DNA of 64,000 bases from Neoceratodus forsteri (GCA_016271365.2 CM057456.1:164586501-164650500), one strand, 5' to 3'; positions 51,966 through 61,573 are shown, counted from the stretch's first letter. The notes: generated from the sequence alone by a model not told the origin. Numbers and translations: made by a program.

Positions 51966-53275
51966 CTATGCTAGGGTATGGGGGGGACAAAAGATAGAAC
52001 TAGGTTTAAACAGCATGCTGTGTTCTCGTTCCTGAGAATCTTCTAAGTGGTCATGCTGCAGTACATTTTCTGTCTGGTTATTAGCAATAACCTGCTCAGA
52101 ACTCTCCAATTTTTTGTCTCTATTGGCAAAAAATACTTTCAAGTTTAACTTACATGGAAATTTCTGTATGTCTAGAATTGCAGAAAACTCAGAATTTTGA
52201 AAGGAAGGTACAAAAATTAGTCCCATAGATAATACTTTTAACTGAGTCTCACTGAGTTCTTGGTCAGTCAAATTTACCACTGTCAGTAATGGTTCTTGAG
52301 AGGTGCTCTTTAGCTGTATCCCCTGCCTCTGTTTCTTGATCCTCATCTTCTGAAACCTCTTGCCCTCCCCCCTAGTCCTCATCTTGCTTCTTCATCCTCT
52401 AACCTGAACCATGTTTGTCGAGTACTTCTCCTGGGAACACGGTCTCCAGGAGGACTAACCTCTAAAAAAGGATCCCTATCAGAATCAGTATCTTCTGGTT
52501 CTGATGTACTCTCTCCCGTGCTATAATCCTGTCCTGCATTTTCGGTTCTGCGTAAGCTGGATTTAGGTGTTAACATATTACTCTGTTCCCCTTCCCTTTG
52601 GGTTGGTAAAGTCATTAAATCAGGAGGTATAGTTGTAACAATGTCAGTTGTCTGTTGTTGTCGCTGTTTACCCTTTTTCCAGCTAAACACACTATTCTGA
52701 GCATAATCATTTGTGTCTCTAATGAATTTTTCCTTTTTCTGCATTTGTATTTTTTTATCGTAAAATTGCAGATAATTCCTGTATTTATTTTCACATTTTT
52801 CATAGTCGGCATGTTGTTTAAAGGTACATATCTTCTGCTCTTGTATAATTCCCTCCTGCAATTCAGACTCAATCTCCTGACTGAAATCCACAATTAGCTC
52901 AATGAGTTATAATGAAGCTGCCTTGTTGTTTTTTATTCCATTTTTGTAAGAAATTGGCATTGTCATTACCAAATGTTGGGCATTTTAGTAGGCGTAAGCC
53001 ACGAGGAACACACGGTACTTTTGCAAATGCCTGCATAGTATGCCGCTGCCAAAACACTCGTCTTGCTCTGTTAGATAATTTTTCTAAAGTGAAAAAAGCT
53101 TCTCTAATGCCATCTGGTACATTACTGGTTGTTGTTCCAGGTTCCCCTCAATGATCTCATTAGCCAGGACCACTTGTAAGGCATTCTCTCCATTCAGAAT
53201 GTTCTCAGAAAATAAGGACGAGAAAATACTGCCTCCATCAGAAGTTCCTTCTACCCTCTCTACTTCATTCTCCAT
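51966..53275 (-). pseudogene. Penelope N-terminal region, four pieces
   Basis: Piece 53275-53084 (MENEVERVEGTSDGG start) leads, across a T-run frameshift near 53095, into FFTLEKLSNRARRVFWQRHTMQAFAKVPCVPRGLRLLKCPTFGN, then FLQKWNKK (53105-52915). This is the conserved N-terminal PLE block with PRGLR. Piece 52891-52379 is coiled-coil-like then acidic. Piece 52382-51966 ends in VVNLTDQELSETQLKVLSMGLIFVPSFQN and FPCKLNLKVFFANRD, the usual lead-in to the RT. The architecture matches Neptune-type PLEs. Confidence 0.75.
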
Positions 53276-53362
53276 GGCAATTAATAACAGGTGAAAATGA
53301 TTCTGTCTTGTGAGGATCTTTTAAAACAGCAAATGAACCTGTGCTTATTCCAAAATTAGTGT

Positions 53363-53788
53363 TCAATTTCTTCCATGTAGATTAAGCACCAGGAATAGTG
53401 GTGCTGCTAGGACGCTTCATACTTTGCAGAAATAGATACAGCAGCACCCACTCCTCAACAGAGAGACTGAAGATTTTTTTTACTTGCTTAAAGTTGATTT
53501 ATTGCAGCATAATAAATTCACCAAAGTGAGAGAAGAAGAGGAACACAGCAGTGGAAAACACCACTGCTCCTTACGTTTCACCCACACACACGGGGGTTTC
53601 ATCAGAGGATGAATCAACATATTAGAAGCAGTTATTTTAAACAACAATCAACCAATGATGTGATCTCCAATATACACATCATTATTCAAGTGATATCTTC
53701 CTCTACAACATCCAGTATTGTGAACCAGAACAGTGCCCAAACACAATATACACATTATTTAATAAACAATCAAAAACATATTTAGATA
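53363..53788 (-). repeat. Pseudo-LTR, copy at the 5' side of the Penelope ORF
   Basis: This is a direct repeat of 49181-49605 in the same orientation. On the minus strand it precedes the coding region, so transcription likely starts in or before it. Ten further bases (53789-53798) separate it from the target duplication. Confidence 0.9.
53568..53609 (-). ncRNA. Hammerhead-ribozyme-like motif in pseudo-LTR 2
   Basis: The same arrangement as at 49385-49426 is found. All core positions (CUGAUGA, GAAA, GUA, UCCU/AGGA) are kept, and the one difference from the first copy is in the helix II loop (a to g). Conservation of the core while other pLTR positions differ fits a functional element, though the sample is only two copies. 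Confidence 0.7.
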
Positions 53789-53798
53789 ATTTAGAAAA

Positions 53799-53935
53799 TT
53801 GTGTGGGGGGGGGGTAGGAAAAAATAGGCTGTTGGTTAACTAAGATCTGCAGCTTATCCTTTAGGTAGGGAAATGGGCAGACTAGGTGGGCCAAGCGGTC
53901 CTTATCTGCCAACAAGGTCTATGTTTCTATGTTTG
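53799..53935 (+). mobile_element. CR1 3' end, right part (3' UTR and tail)
   Basis: It resumes with ggggtaggaaaaaataggct and continues gttggttaactaagatctgc, cagactaggtgggccaagcgg and the tail tctatgtttctatgttt (53919-53935). With 49015-49180 this rebuilds an ordinary CR1 3' end of the same family as 6440-6660 and 42226-43041. Confidence 0.85.
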
Positions 53936-54342
53936 CCCCATGTTCTATCTGTTAAAACTAACTTATTTTTTCCATGAATATTCAGGGTGGTAAGAGGGCA
54001 ATGCACATCATCTTTTTACAGGTCCTCCACCAGAGGGAATTACTGTAGGCACAAAGGAGCATGATCGCTCTCTGGCTACATTCTTATACAAAGGGACTTA
54101 AACAGGCCATGATTTTCTGGTAAACATAAGACATAGTCTATTGTCCTTTGCCCATTGGGAGAAAAGTAAGTGGTATTCCCACACCTCTCTCCCCCCAACC
54201 TGCCATTTAAAATGAGCAAGTTATTATTTTCAATAAATTGAATAACATTTTTCCCTGTCCATTACTGGTCACATCTTCACTTGTCCTTTTCTCTAGATTA
54301 CCCAGATATATTGATTCATGTACAATCTCTGGGTTGTCATAA

Positions 54343-54838
54343 TCAGATTCTCAAATTAAGGTCTCCAACAATCAGAACAGTTCCTGTGGGGAATTTATTC
54401 TGGGTTGTTTCTAGATCAATGGTTAATTCAGCCCATATCTCTTTATGAGCCTCTGCTATATCCATCGGTGGAATATAAACATTAGCTTCAATGAGACTCG
54501 AGTTTGCCCACTTTGCAATTGCACTCATAATTTTGTTTCACAATTCTATAATTCTTAAGTCTTATTTTGTTCTCAATTTTTATATAAACTGCTAACCCTC
54601 TCTTTGATCTTCCAGGTTTCTTGGTTTTAACTGCTGGTGACCATACATTTTCAAAGCCATTCATATTAATTATGTGTTGAGCCTGGGTCTCCTGAAATAA
54701 TAAGAGATCATGATTGCATGCAAATTTCTTCCAGTCTGGATCAGATAATTTTAGTACTAAACCAGCCAAGTTCCATATTAAGATATTAGCAGGGTGTGTT
54801 GTGTTGGTATTTGTAATTAGATTACCTGAGGTCTCCAA
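54343..54838 (-). pseudogene. APE-type endonuclease of LINE family C, N-terminal part
   Basis: Frame 54838-54488 reads ANILIWNLAGLVLKLSDPDWKKFACNHDLLLFQETQAQHIINMNGFENVWSPAVKTKKPGRSKRGLAVYIKI (conserved Asn, catalytic Glu in FQET, GLAVYI strand). Frame 54528-54343 reads EANVYIPPMDIAEAHKEIWAELTIDLETTQNKFPTGTVLIVGDLNLRI, with GDLN for the GDFN block. The C-terminal part (TYFSPNGQRTIDYVL, then a DHAPL-like block) follows to about 53950. A frameshift lies near 54520. Confidence 0.75.
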
Positions 54839-54853
54839 ATCTGAATCTGTTAC

Positions 54854-56888
54854 TCATATAATCCAAGTGCCCACATCCCTCTCATCCATATCCAGAACTA
54901 AAATATTTGCCTTGTCCAATTCATGGGAGCTATTCAAAATTTTCTGAACTAGAGGTTCTGATCCCACCTGGAGATCAGTTTGTTTGTCTTCGCCTGGGCC
55001 TACTATTCTTTGTACATGAAGCATTTCTTTCTTTGGGATCTCCAGTTCCAACGTACAAGTTAGAAGTGAAAATACATAGGCCCTACACATATCATTGTTC
55101 TCATTTGGGAAGTGTTCAATACCAAAAATGGACAAGGTTCTTACAAGATCAGTGTCCTGGACATGTTCTGTTTTAAAATTCCATTGGAGTCTGCTTAAGA
55201 TTATTGTAAAGTCAATGTATTTCAATAAACCATTCTTCCTAGCATTGATCTTAGAATATCTCTCTATCACTGCCCATCTGACTGGTAAATCAATATCCAG
55301 ACCCAAGTGGGCCACACACTTTTTCTTGGACCATATTGCAATGGCTGCTTCCATATCCTTCACTAGGATATAGACTGGGAGGAAGGGGTTCAGTTGATCT
55401 CCATATATTATTTTCACTAGATCTCTAGTTTTAGGGATTTCACATTTTGCCTCAAGTAGTTGATAGATTACCTCAGTTAATGATGCTACAGTTTCATAAG
55501 ACTTCTCGGAGGTTCCAGTAATTCTAAATACAGCTTCCTGTCCTGAGGCAGCTCAGAGTTTTCCTGCTTATTTTCCCCACCCCTATTTGGTTTTGTTCGC
55601 ATTCTCTCAGGATCTATAACTTCAGACAGCTTAGCATTTGTTCTCGCTTCTGTGCATTTTCCTGCCTGAGTCGGGTGATGAGTGGTCCTTGTTATATGCT
55701 GGTTTTCCAAAAGTCCAGCTTCTTTCTGCATAATTGTTTCAGGGGAAATTGGATAGTTAATATTCCTTTTAGTTTGTGGAGATTCTATCACTTCTTTCCT
55801 TATGATTGGTTCTTTCTCCTTCTTTTTAATCTGTTTTTTTTTCTGTAATGCTTCCCTCTTTTATTTTTAGTTTTGTCCTCAGGTGAATCTGGGATTATGA
55901 TAGTAGAGAATGATAATCTCTTTGATCTGATGCTTGGCAGAGAATTCTGTTGTTTTATTAATTTAGAGATGTTATCTGTTTGCTCTTTTACTATAGCAGT
56001 GAGGACCTCCATTCTATGTTTGAAATCATTGAAAGCTTCTAGAAGAACAATATTAGCAATAATGGGATGGGCTAAGAATTTTATAGTATATTTAGACAAG
56101 TAATCAGGGCAATATGCTAAAAACTGTTTGTCTAATTCAATGTTCTCTACCTCTTTACCTAATCTCTCAAATACTATGTTGGAAGAACCAGCCAAAATCA
56201 AGATGTAAGTTTCTCCTTCTTCCTGGGAGTCTATGTTGGAGTCCAGGTTAAGTGGGCTAAAAAAGTCCAACTTGGTAACATGAATTTCCTGCCTATTTGG
56301 AGTGACTTGTATTATTTCTTGCTTGTCATAACCTTCCCTATCCTGTGTTGGCTCATTTGGATCACCTTTAACCTCTTCTGCCTTTACTGCCTCCTGGTTA
56401 CTTATATTAGTGACAGGAAAAAAGTAATCAGTGATCATTTCTTTTCGGTGTGATCTAGATTAGATTTTTTTTGTTATTTTACCTTTTTCCTTTTTTACTT
56501 TAGGTTATACATTATGTTTGCTTTTGGTGGTATAATTATGTGTTCCCTTTTTCAAAGCTTTCTCTCTGTGATTTTGATTTCTGATTGATTTCTTTCTTTT
56601 CTTTGCTTTGTTCATACAAGAAGGAGGTGCTTCAAGCATTAAAGTGGTATTCCTGGAATTCCCATCTTTTTTCCCCAAGGGGATCACAATCTTATCCTCA
56701 GTCTCTATTGACATCATTTCTGCTGTTGGGTTTATCATAGTCCCTTTCTTTGGGGATTGCATAAGTGGTTGGTTTAGTAGCCTCCATGGGAGTGGAGGAA
56801 ATAATATGTAGTTCCTCTGTAAAAATGCAATATTTTTTCTTTTTGGAGGTGTTTTTTGATTCTTTCCCACTACTGGTAAATATTGCAA
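54854..56888 (-). pseudogene. ORF1 region of LINE family C, unrecognised protein in four open pieces
   Basis: Pieces are 56888-56505 (127 codons, Lys-rich end), 56438-55800 (212 codons), 55791-55486 (101 codons) and 55417-54854 (187 codons). They lie directly upstream of the endonuclease, where LINE ORF1 proteins sit. The 212-codon piece is acidic at its start, has ITKYF-type hydrophobic patches and a possible short coiled coil (HRMEVLTAIVKEQTDNISKLIKQQNSL), and ends in a strongly basic tail (KTKNKRGKHYRKKNRLKRRRKN). The 187-codon piece looks globular (FLPVYILVKDMEAAIAIWSKKKC, LPVRWAVIERYSKI). No zinc knuckle is seen and I do not recognise the fold. An RNA-binding role is inferred from position and charge only. 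Confidence 0.5.
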
Positions 56889-56950
56889 TGAGATGCTAGT
56901 TCCTTAAAAAAGGTTCAAGTCAGACTATCAGGAACTAGAGGCTTCAGTAA

Positions 56951-57938
56951 CAAAAGCTATAATGCTAGACAGATAAATATATAATTATGATGCTTAATAA
57001 ATATATAGCTATGCTCCATTAGAACCATCTATTATGAACTGGCTGCCAAAAATGGAAGAAGCTGATTGGCTGAGAGGTCTCTGAAGCCTTGATTATCTCT
57101 AACTACATACTCACGGCTTCAAAAAACCACTTGCCACCAGCTCCTTATTCCCAGCAAATTCCTCCGAGCGCAACTTTTCCCATGCTGCTGAGAATCACAG
57201 CGGAGGTACATTTCCACAGTCAGCCTCAGAATGCAGTTCAAACTAATCTGGCAACTGCACACAGGCATTCATCTCTCTGTCCGTAGCAGAGGGTGGGTCA
57301 ATAGCTGTACTTACACTGCCTGCCAATTGCTTAATTGCTTCTTTATCTTTATATTGCTGGCATCTGTCACTTAATTCCCTGACACATGCACACATGTACG
57401 CACACACTGGAATACAATAACCGTCACTGACTGCCATGCTGTAGGAAATTAAAAAGTAAAAAAAAATCATCACCCACTAACAGCCAGTAAAGAGATACGC
57501 TACTACCAAAATAACAAAGCTAGATAACTTAAACTGAGTGCCAGCTGTAACAGCCCTCTTGGCTTCTGAGAAAGTCCATTAAAACCTGTAGGTCAACAAC
57601 ATCCTGTGCATTCAAACACCAACTGACCATTCACGCACGAACCAGGCACATTTTTGATATTACTGCCTCACCTTATACTCCGAACGGTGATGAAATCCTG
57701 CTCTATTATAAGAACCTCATCACCTCCACAGGCCACTGTAACTTAACAAAACACAATTCACTACAGTACACAGAGTCAGCCTGATTCACTTCACAGTGTA
57801 CATCCAATTATAATGGTGCCACCTGCTGCCCTCAGCAAAACCCATAACAAAACCTAAAAGGACTGTCTTGTTTTAATATATTACTACGCTTTAAAAAGGC
57901 ATTACTAAAACAAAACTTTTTTTTATTTTTTGATTAAA
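56951..57938. other. Unassigned stretch between LINE family C and the L1 insertion
   Basis: No coding or repeat signal beyond A/T-rich patches. The left flank of the L1 target duplication is at its end. Confidence 0.3.
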
Positions 57939-57950
57939 ACAAATATGAAT
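57939..57950. repeat. Left target site duplication of the L1 insertion
   Basis: acaaatatgaat is repeated exactly at 61405-61416 (the next base, c, also matches). It abuts the first L1-derived base at 57951. Confidence 0.8.
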
Positions 57951-58080
57951 CACCAGGTTCACGGATTCCATAATCCGGTCTATTCTACAGTATACCTGGT
58001 CTCTGTGTGAAAAGTGGGAGAACTCCAGGGTATTCTTGTTTTTATATCTCAAGATATCATATAGATTCAGTGTTTCCATG
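57951..58080 (-). pseudogene. Inverted L1 endonuclease segment
   Basis: The minus-strand reading METLNLYDILRYKNKNTLEFSHFSHRDQVYCRIDRIMESVNLV is the L1 endonuclease stretch (l.DvwR..nP..reyTffS.....sRiDyil.s..l). The forward part begins LVAKVKEISYDGISISDHSAISCT at 58081, so ctggtg (LV) is shared by both pieces. Together they restore a continuous order ..ESVNLVAKVKEIS.., as expected from twin priming. Confidence 0.8.
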
Positions 58081-58269
58081 CTGGTGGCTAAGGTCAAAGA
58101 GATATCCTATGATGGTATTAGTATATCTGACCATTCGGCTATATCTTGTACTGTAGATATTCTGGGGGAGGTTGTGAACTGTGGTTGGAAAATGGATCCA
58201 CTGTTAAGCAAAGTTATGCAATTTTAAGTATACATTAAAGAACAATTAGATAACTAGGTACAGTTTAAC

Positions 58270-58629
58270 TTGGGGAAAGACACATCTATGACTATTGCAT
58301 GGGATGCCTTGCAAGCTACACTAAGGGGCCACATAATTAAATACAAAGCTTGGATTAATCAAAAAGGACAAAGAGAAATATCCACTTTGGAGAAAGAAAT
58401 TAAGAGGGCTGAAATGAATCATATACATACTCAAAAGGAGCAAGACCTCACCCAGCTTCAGAATCTAAAGCAAAATTATAACATGCTGATGAACAGTAGA
58501 ATGAAGAGAAATATCCTTAGATACAAGGCTGAATATTTTCCACAAGCTGATAAATCAGGTAAAATTTTGATTTATCTATTGCAAACAGAGAGATCTGAAA
58601 GGCAGATTAAAGAAATTATTATAGACTAA
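58270..58629 (+). pseudogene. L1 linker between endonuclease and RT
   Basis: MTIAWDALQATLRGHIIKYKAWINQKGQREISTLEKEIKRAEMNHIHTQKEQDLTQLQNLKQNYNMLMN is the helical, charged linker of L1 ORF2 (w.a.ka..rG..i.y....kk........le..i..le). It ends at a stop at 58627, where the text AEYFPQADKSGKILIYLLQTE (L1 y.e.gdK.gklLA..l) has just appeared. Confidence 0.75.
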
Positions 58630-58822
58630 AAGGTTATTACAGAACATGAGGCTATGAATAAAGAATTTTGCAAATTATATGCGGCATTATATAATTATAT
58701 GCGGCATTATTTAATTTACTTCAGAAATAAATAATGCAATTTTGGTTAATTTCATAACTTGAATCCCTGGGAGGACGGAATCTGACAGAGTACTATTAGA
58801 ACAACCAATCACTTTAGAAGAG

Positions 58823-59221
58823 GTGGAAAAAGTGGTTAAGAGTTTGGGGGGTGGGAAAGCTCCAGGTTTGGATGGATATCCAATTGAATTCTATAACATT
58901 CTAGAAAATAAAATATACAAATGCCTTATGGAATTATTTAACTCATTTATTGAGCTGAAAGAAATCTCATATACATTTATAGAAGCTATAATCATTTTTG
59001 TACCTAAAGAAGGGAAGGACTTAAGACCTTGTGCCTCTTATAGACCAATCTCACTCTTAAACTCAGATTATAAAATCTTTACCAAAATCTTAGTCTATAG
59101 GTTAGAGAAGGTACTTCCTAAGATAATTGGAGAAGATCAGACTGGATTTATTAAACAAAGAAGATGTTTCAACAATACTAAAAATGCTTTATATATTATA
59201 GCACATTGTAAGGGTAGTTAG
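58823..59221 (+). pseudogene. L1 reverse transcriptase, N-terminal part
   Basis: KVVKSLGGGKAPGLDGYPIEFYNILENKI, then FIEAIIIFVPKEGKDLRPCASYRPISLLNSDYKIFTKILVYRLEKVLPKIIGEDQTGFIKQRRCFNNTKNALYII gives RT blocks 0-2a of L1 (s.GyDGlp.efY, yRPIsLlN.D.KI..K.La.Rl......i...QtGFi..R....N......i). A single TAG at 59219-59221 separates it from the next frame, which is in phase. Confidence 0.85.
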
Positions 59222-59224
59222 ACT

Positions 59225-59812
59225 GTGTTATTGTTATTAGACGTGGAAAAGGCCTTTGACAGGGTTGAGTGGGACTACCTGTTAAAGGTATTGGAAAGTA
59301 TGGATACAGGCCCTACTTTTTTAAACTGGATTAAGCTCATTTATAAAGACCCAAGAGCCAAGGTGGTGATGAATCAGAATATTTCTTCTATGTTCTTGTT
59401 AACTATAGGAACCAGGCGAGGTGCCCTCTTTCCCACCCTTCTTTTTATGTTGGTACTAGAACCACTAGCTAATAGGCTAAGAGCTACCAATATCATTGCA
59501 GGAATAAGGGTAGGGAATAAAACCATTACATTATCTTTATATGCTGATGATATATTACTGTATTTAAAAAATCCAGATAAGGCCTTACCTATCCTTATGA
59601 ATATTATTAAGGAAAATGGACAGGAATCAGGATACAAGATCAACTGGGGAAAGTCGGAGCTATTGCAACTAAATAACACACATGCAAGGCCTAAACAGTT
59701 GCATATGACTAACAAAAGCCTTGACAAAATCAAATACTTAGGCATTTATTTAACAAAACATACAAAAAATATATTAGATTTAAATCTGAAATTGTTATTA
59801 GATAAAAATTAA
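59225..59812 (+). pseudogene. L1 reverse transcriptase, catalytic part
   Basis: LLLLDVEKAFDRVEWDYLLKVLESMDTGPTFLNWIKLIY holds the first catalytic Asp at about residue 5. GTRRGALFPTLLFMLVLEPLANRLR replaces the usual GTRQGCPLSPLLF. TLSLYADDILLYLKNPDKAL has the catalytic pair at about residues 113-114. INWGKSELLQL and IKYLGIYLTK follow. Only one in-frame stop (59219) separates it from the upstream half, so this RT is less decayed than most in the window. Confidence 0.85.
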
Positions 59813-59852
59813 ATGTGATTTGTAGAATTGCAACCATCTTCCAATTACATTA

Positions 59853-60113
59853 ATGGGCAGAGTACAAGTGGTTGAAATGATGGTCCTTCCCAGGATTTTA
59901 TATATCCTACAGGCCATGCCCTTATTGATGCCTAACAGGCAGCTTAAGACCCTGGAAAGAATGATTCAAAGATTTTTATGGAAAAATAAAAAACCTAGAT
60001 TAGCTATGGCTACATTGAAAGAGAGGGAAGAAAAGGGAAGCTTAAACTTAACTAACTTTGGACTATATCAATATGCTATGACAATCTCTCTCACACTAAA
60101 GAATATTAAGTAG
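59853..60113 (+). pseudogene. L1 post-RT segment
   Basis: MGRVQVVEMMVLPRILYILQAMPLLMPNRQLKTLERMIQRFLWKNKKPRLAMATLKEREEKGSLNLTNFGLYQYA matches the L1 region gRi...Km..lPk.lY.f...Pi.ip...f..l......FiW..kkpri....L......GGl..pn...Y..A. The frame ends at 60111; decayed L1 text continues to about 60520. Confidence 0.8.
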
Positions 60114-60524
60114 AATCTCCCCCATGGTGGGCAGATTATGATAAACTCTTTTTTAAAAATAAGAAACATTATCATCACTTAAATGTGGAAATTAAAAAAA
60201 AACTGACTTGAACAAGATTTCTAATGTATTCATTAAAAAATACTCTATTGGTGTGGGATTGTTATCATAAGAGGAGAAAAGTAAACATTAGAATCAATAT
60301 ACATAGTTCTTTACTATATTTTATAAATACGGTTGGGAACCTGAATAAAAAAAAAAAATTTTTTGTGAAAAATTCCTTAGTTTTGATATAGGGAATTTAT
60401 ATCGGAATAATAAGTTTATGTCCTTTGAGGATCTAAAAACTGTATATGGACTCCCAGATTTGGAGTGGTTTAATTACAGGTGAGTTATGGATGGCCATAA
60501 AAATATTTAAAAAGAGGGCTGGAA

Positions 60525-61073
60525 GGGACGGCCAAGTGATACTGAGGGTTGAAGCGCTGGATGCCACACCTCGCATCATGCCAGCTACCCGGGTTCTGGA
60601 ACGAGCCCGGGTACTGGGGGTAGGCGGGGAGGGAGAAGGATTGAGCATCTGGAGAACAGCTCTCCCTTGGGTGGGATCTGGGGGCATCCCGGTGCAGTAG
60701 TGGCCTCTAGTGGTGACCAAAGGTACCACCAACGTTGGGAGCATGTTGGGGATGCGCGCGATGGACATCCACATTCAGCATGTTGACGTCATTGCATGAT
60801 CATGTATAGGGGTAGAAGAAGGAAAAAATACCTTGACGGGCTGTATGATGGCCAGCTGTGTGGTGCCACCTGACTCCTTCCCTGGATGCTCCTTGGATCA
60901 TGACCCCCCCGGATCCTGTGGTGGTGGCTCTGGTTTGTGCCCGCCATGGTAAAAGATCACTGTGTAGGTACCGAAAAAGGTAGATCTTGGGGTTTGGGTG
61001 GAGCAAGGGGCTGTGTGGCCAGACTGGATTGGGGAGGAACCATTGGTAACACCTCCCCAGCCTTAGAGGAATT
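60525..61073. mobile_element. GC-rich insertion inside the L1
   Basis: The interrupting 550 bp are much richer in G+C than the A/T-rich L1 around them. They are bounded by similar A-rich flanks: aaaatatttaaaaagagggctggaa (to 60524) and aaaatatatgt, A-run, tagaggactggaa (to 61110), an imperfect target duplication. A ggttctggaacgagcc stretch near 60593 is slightly B-box-like, but no full SINE head is evident. Identity unknown. Confidence 0.4.
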
Positions 61074-61404
61074 ATAAAATATATGTAAAAAAAAAAATAG
61101 AGGACTGGAATTGCCAGAAGTAAAAAAAATTCACTGTTATGACACTAAAGTGGTAGTAAAATTTGAGAAAATGTGGATTCCAGTGTTAAATTTAATAAAC
61201 ACTAATCTTATTTAATTACCTTAGTGGGTTAGATTTTAGGTAGATTAGGATAGGTTAGTTAGTTTAGGTTAAGGTAGAGGGTAGGGGTTAGGCACATATT
61301 TCCCCAAGTGAGGATGTACAATAAGTAACAATCCCACGAGGATGGTGGACAGCGTTACTAACCAATAATATATTGGAAATTGTTTACTGAACTTGGGGGG
61401 GGGG

Positions 61405-61416
61405 ACAAATATGAAT
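61405..61416. repeat. Right target site duplication of the L1 insertion
   Basis: acaaatatgaat is identical to 57939-57950 and directly follows the G-run that ends the L1. Confidence 0.8.
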
Positions 61417-61429
61417 CCAGTTCGTAATA

Positions 61430-61573
61430 GCAATAATGCACTCCAGGGTGTGGTATATCATGCAATATTGTCACTTCTTGGCTGTTGGACGCAATTGCCC
61501 TGTGGCCTTGTGCCCACCCACCCAAGGCATGGTGATATTCCATGATATACCACACCCTGTTGTGCATTATTGC
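61430..61573. mobile_element. MITE candidate: 144-bp hairpin with about 45-50-bp arms
   Basis: gcaataatgcac, cagggtgtggtatatcatg and aatat(t)g/c at the left arm (61430-61480) recur inverted at 61525-61573 with only a few mismatches. The overall shape, short and ending in inverted repeats, is that of a small non-autonomous DNA transposon. No target duplication is certain. Confidence 0.6.

Larger units (their letters stand above)
49181..53798 (-). mobile_element. Neptune-like Penelope element with two pseudo-LTRs
   Basis: Direct repeats 49181-49605 and 53363-53788 bound a minus-strand ORF region with PLE N-terminal motifs, an RT and a GIY-YIG nuclease. Flanks duplicate about 30 bp of the CR1 target: 49151-49180 (cttgtgggagggggtagg, then aagaaataggct) and 53799-53830 (ttgtgtgg, G-run, taggaaaaaataggct). 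PLEs insert by target-primed reverse transcription and often keep such partly tandem pLTR structures. Frameshifts, stops and a changed catalytic box make it inactive. Confidence 0.85.
46380..56950 (-). mobile_element. LINE family C, long copy with nested CR1 and Penelope insertions
   Basis: The minus strand reads ORF1 (56888-54854), APE endonuclease (54838-53940), then, after the nested block 49015-53935, linker and RT (49014-47500) and a long C-terminal region down to about 46500. The 3' end near 46380-46430 reads gtaatgtccttaatgctttg and aataaac on the minus strand, like the family C end at 7800-7845. Endonuclease text at 53940-54300 (GRLGGERCGNTTYFSPNGQRTIDYVL) and RT text before 49014 flank the nest exactly. 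Without the nest the element is about 5.6 kb. The clade is unresolved. Confidence 0.7.
57951..61404 (+). mobile_element. L1-clade LINE, 5'-truncated with 5' inversion
   Basis: From 58081 on, the plus strand encodes the end of the endonuclease, linker, RT and a decayed C-terminal region. 57951-58080 is inverted and encodes the preceding endonuclease piece. Flanking acaaatatgaat copies define the insertion. RT blocks (AGLDG-type, EDQTGFI, EKAFDRVEW, SLYADDILLYL) are those of L1. A 550-bp GC-rich insert lies at about 60525-61073. No poly(A) tail is present: the 3' end is a G-run (61395-61404). Confidence 0.8.

Noticed and set aside
60590..60615. B-box-like ggttctggaacgagcc as a tRNA gene or SINE
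   Set aside because: No A box at the right distance and no cloverleaf can be formed.
61225..61290. Degenerate telomere-like ttagg repeats
   Set aside because: ttagg-like words are irregular, with no run of exact ttaggg units, and lie inside the L1 3' region.
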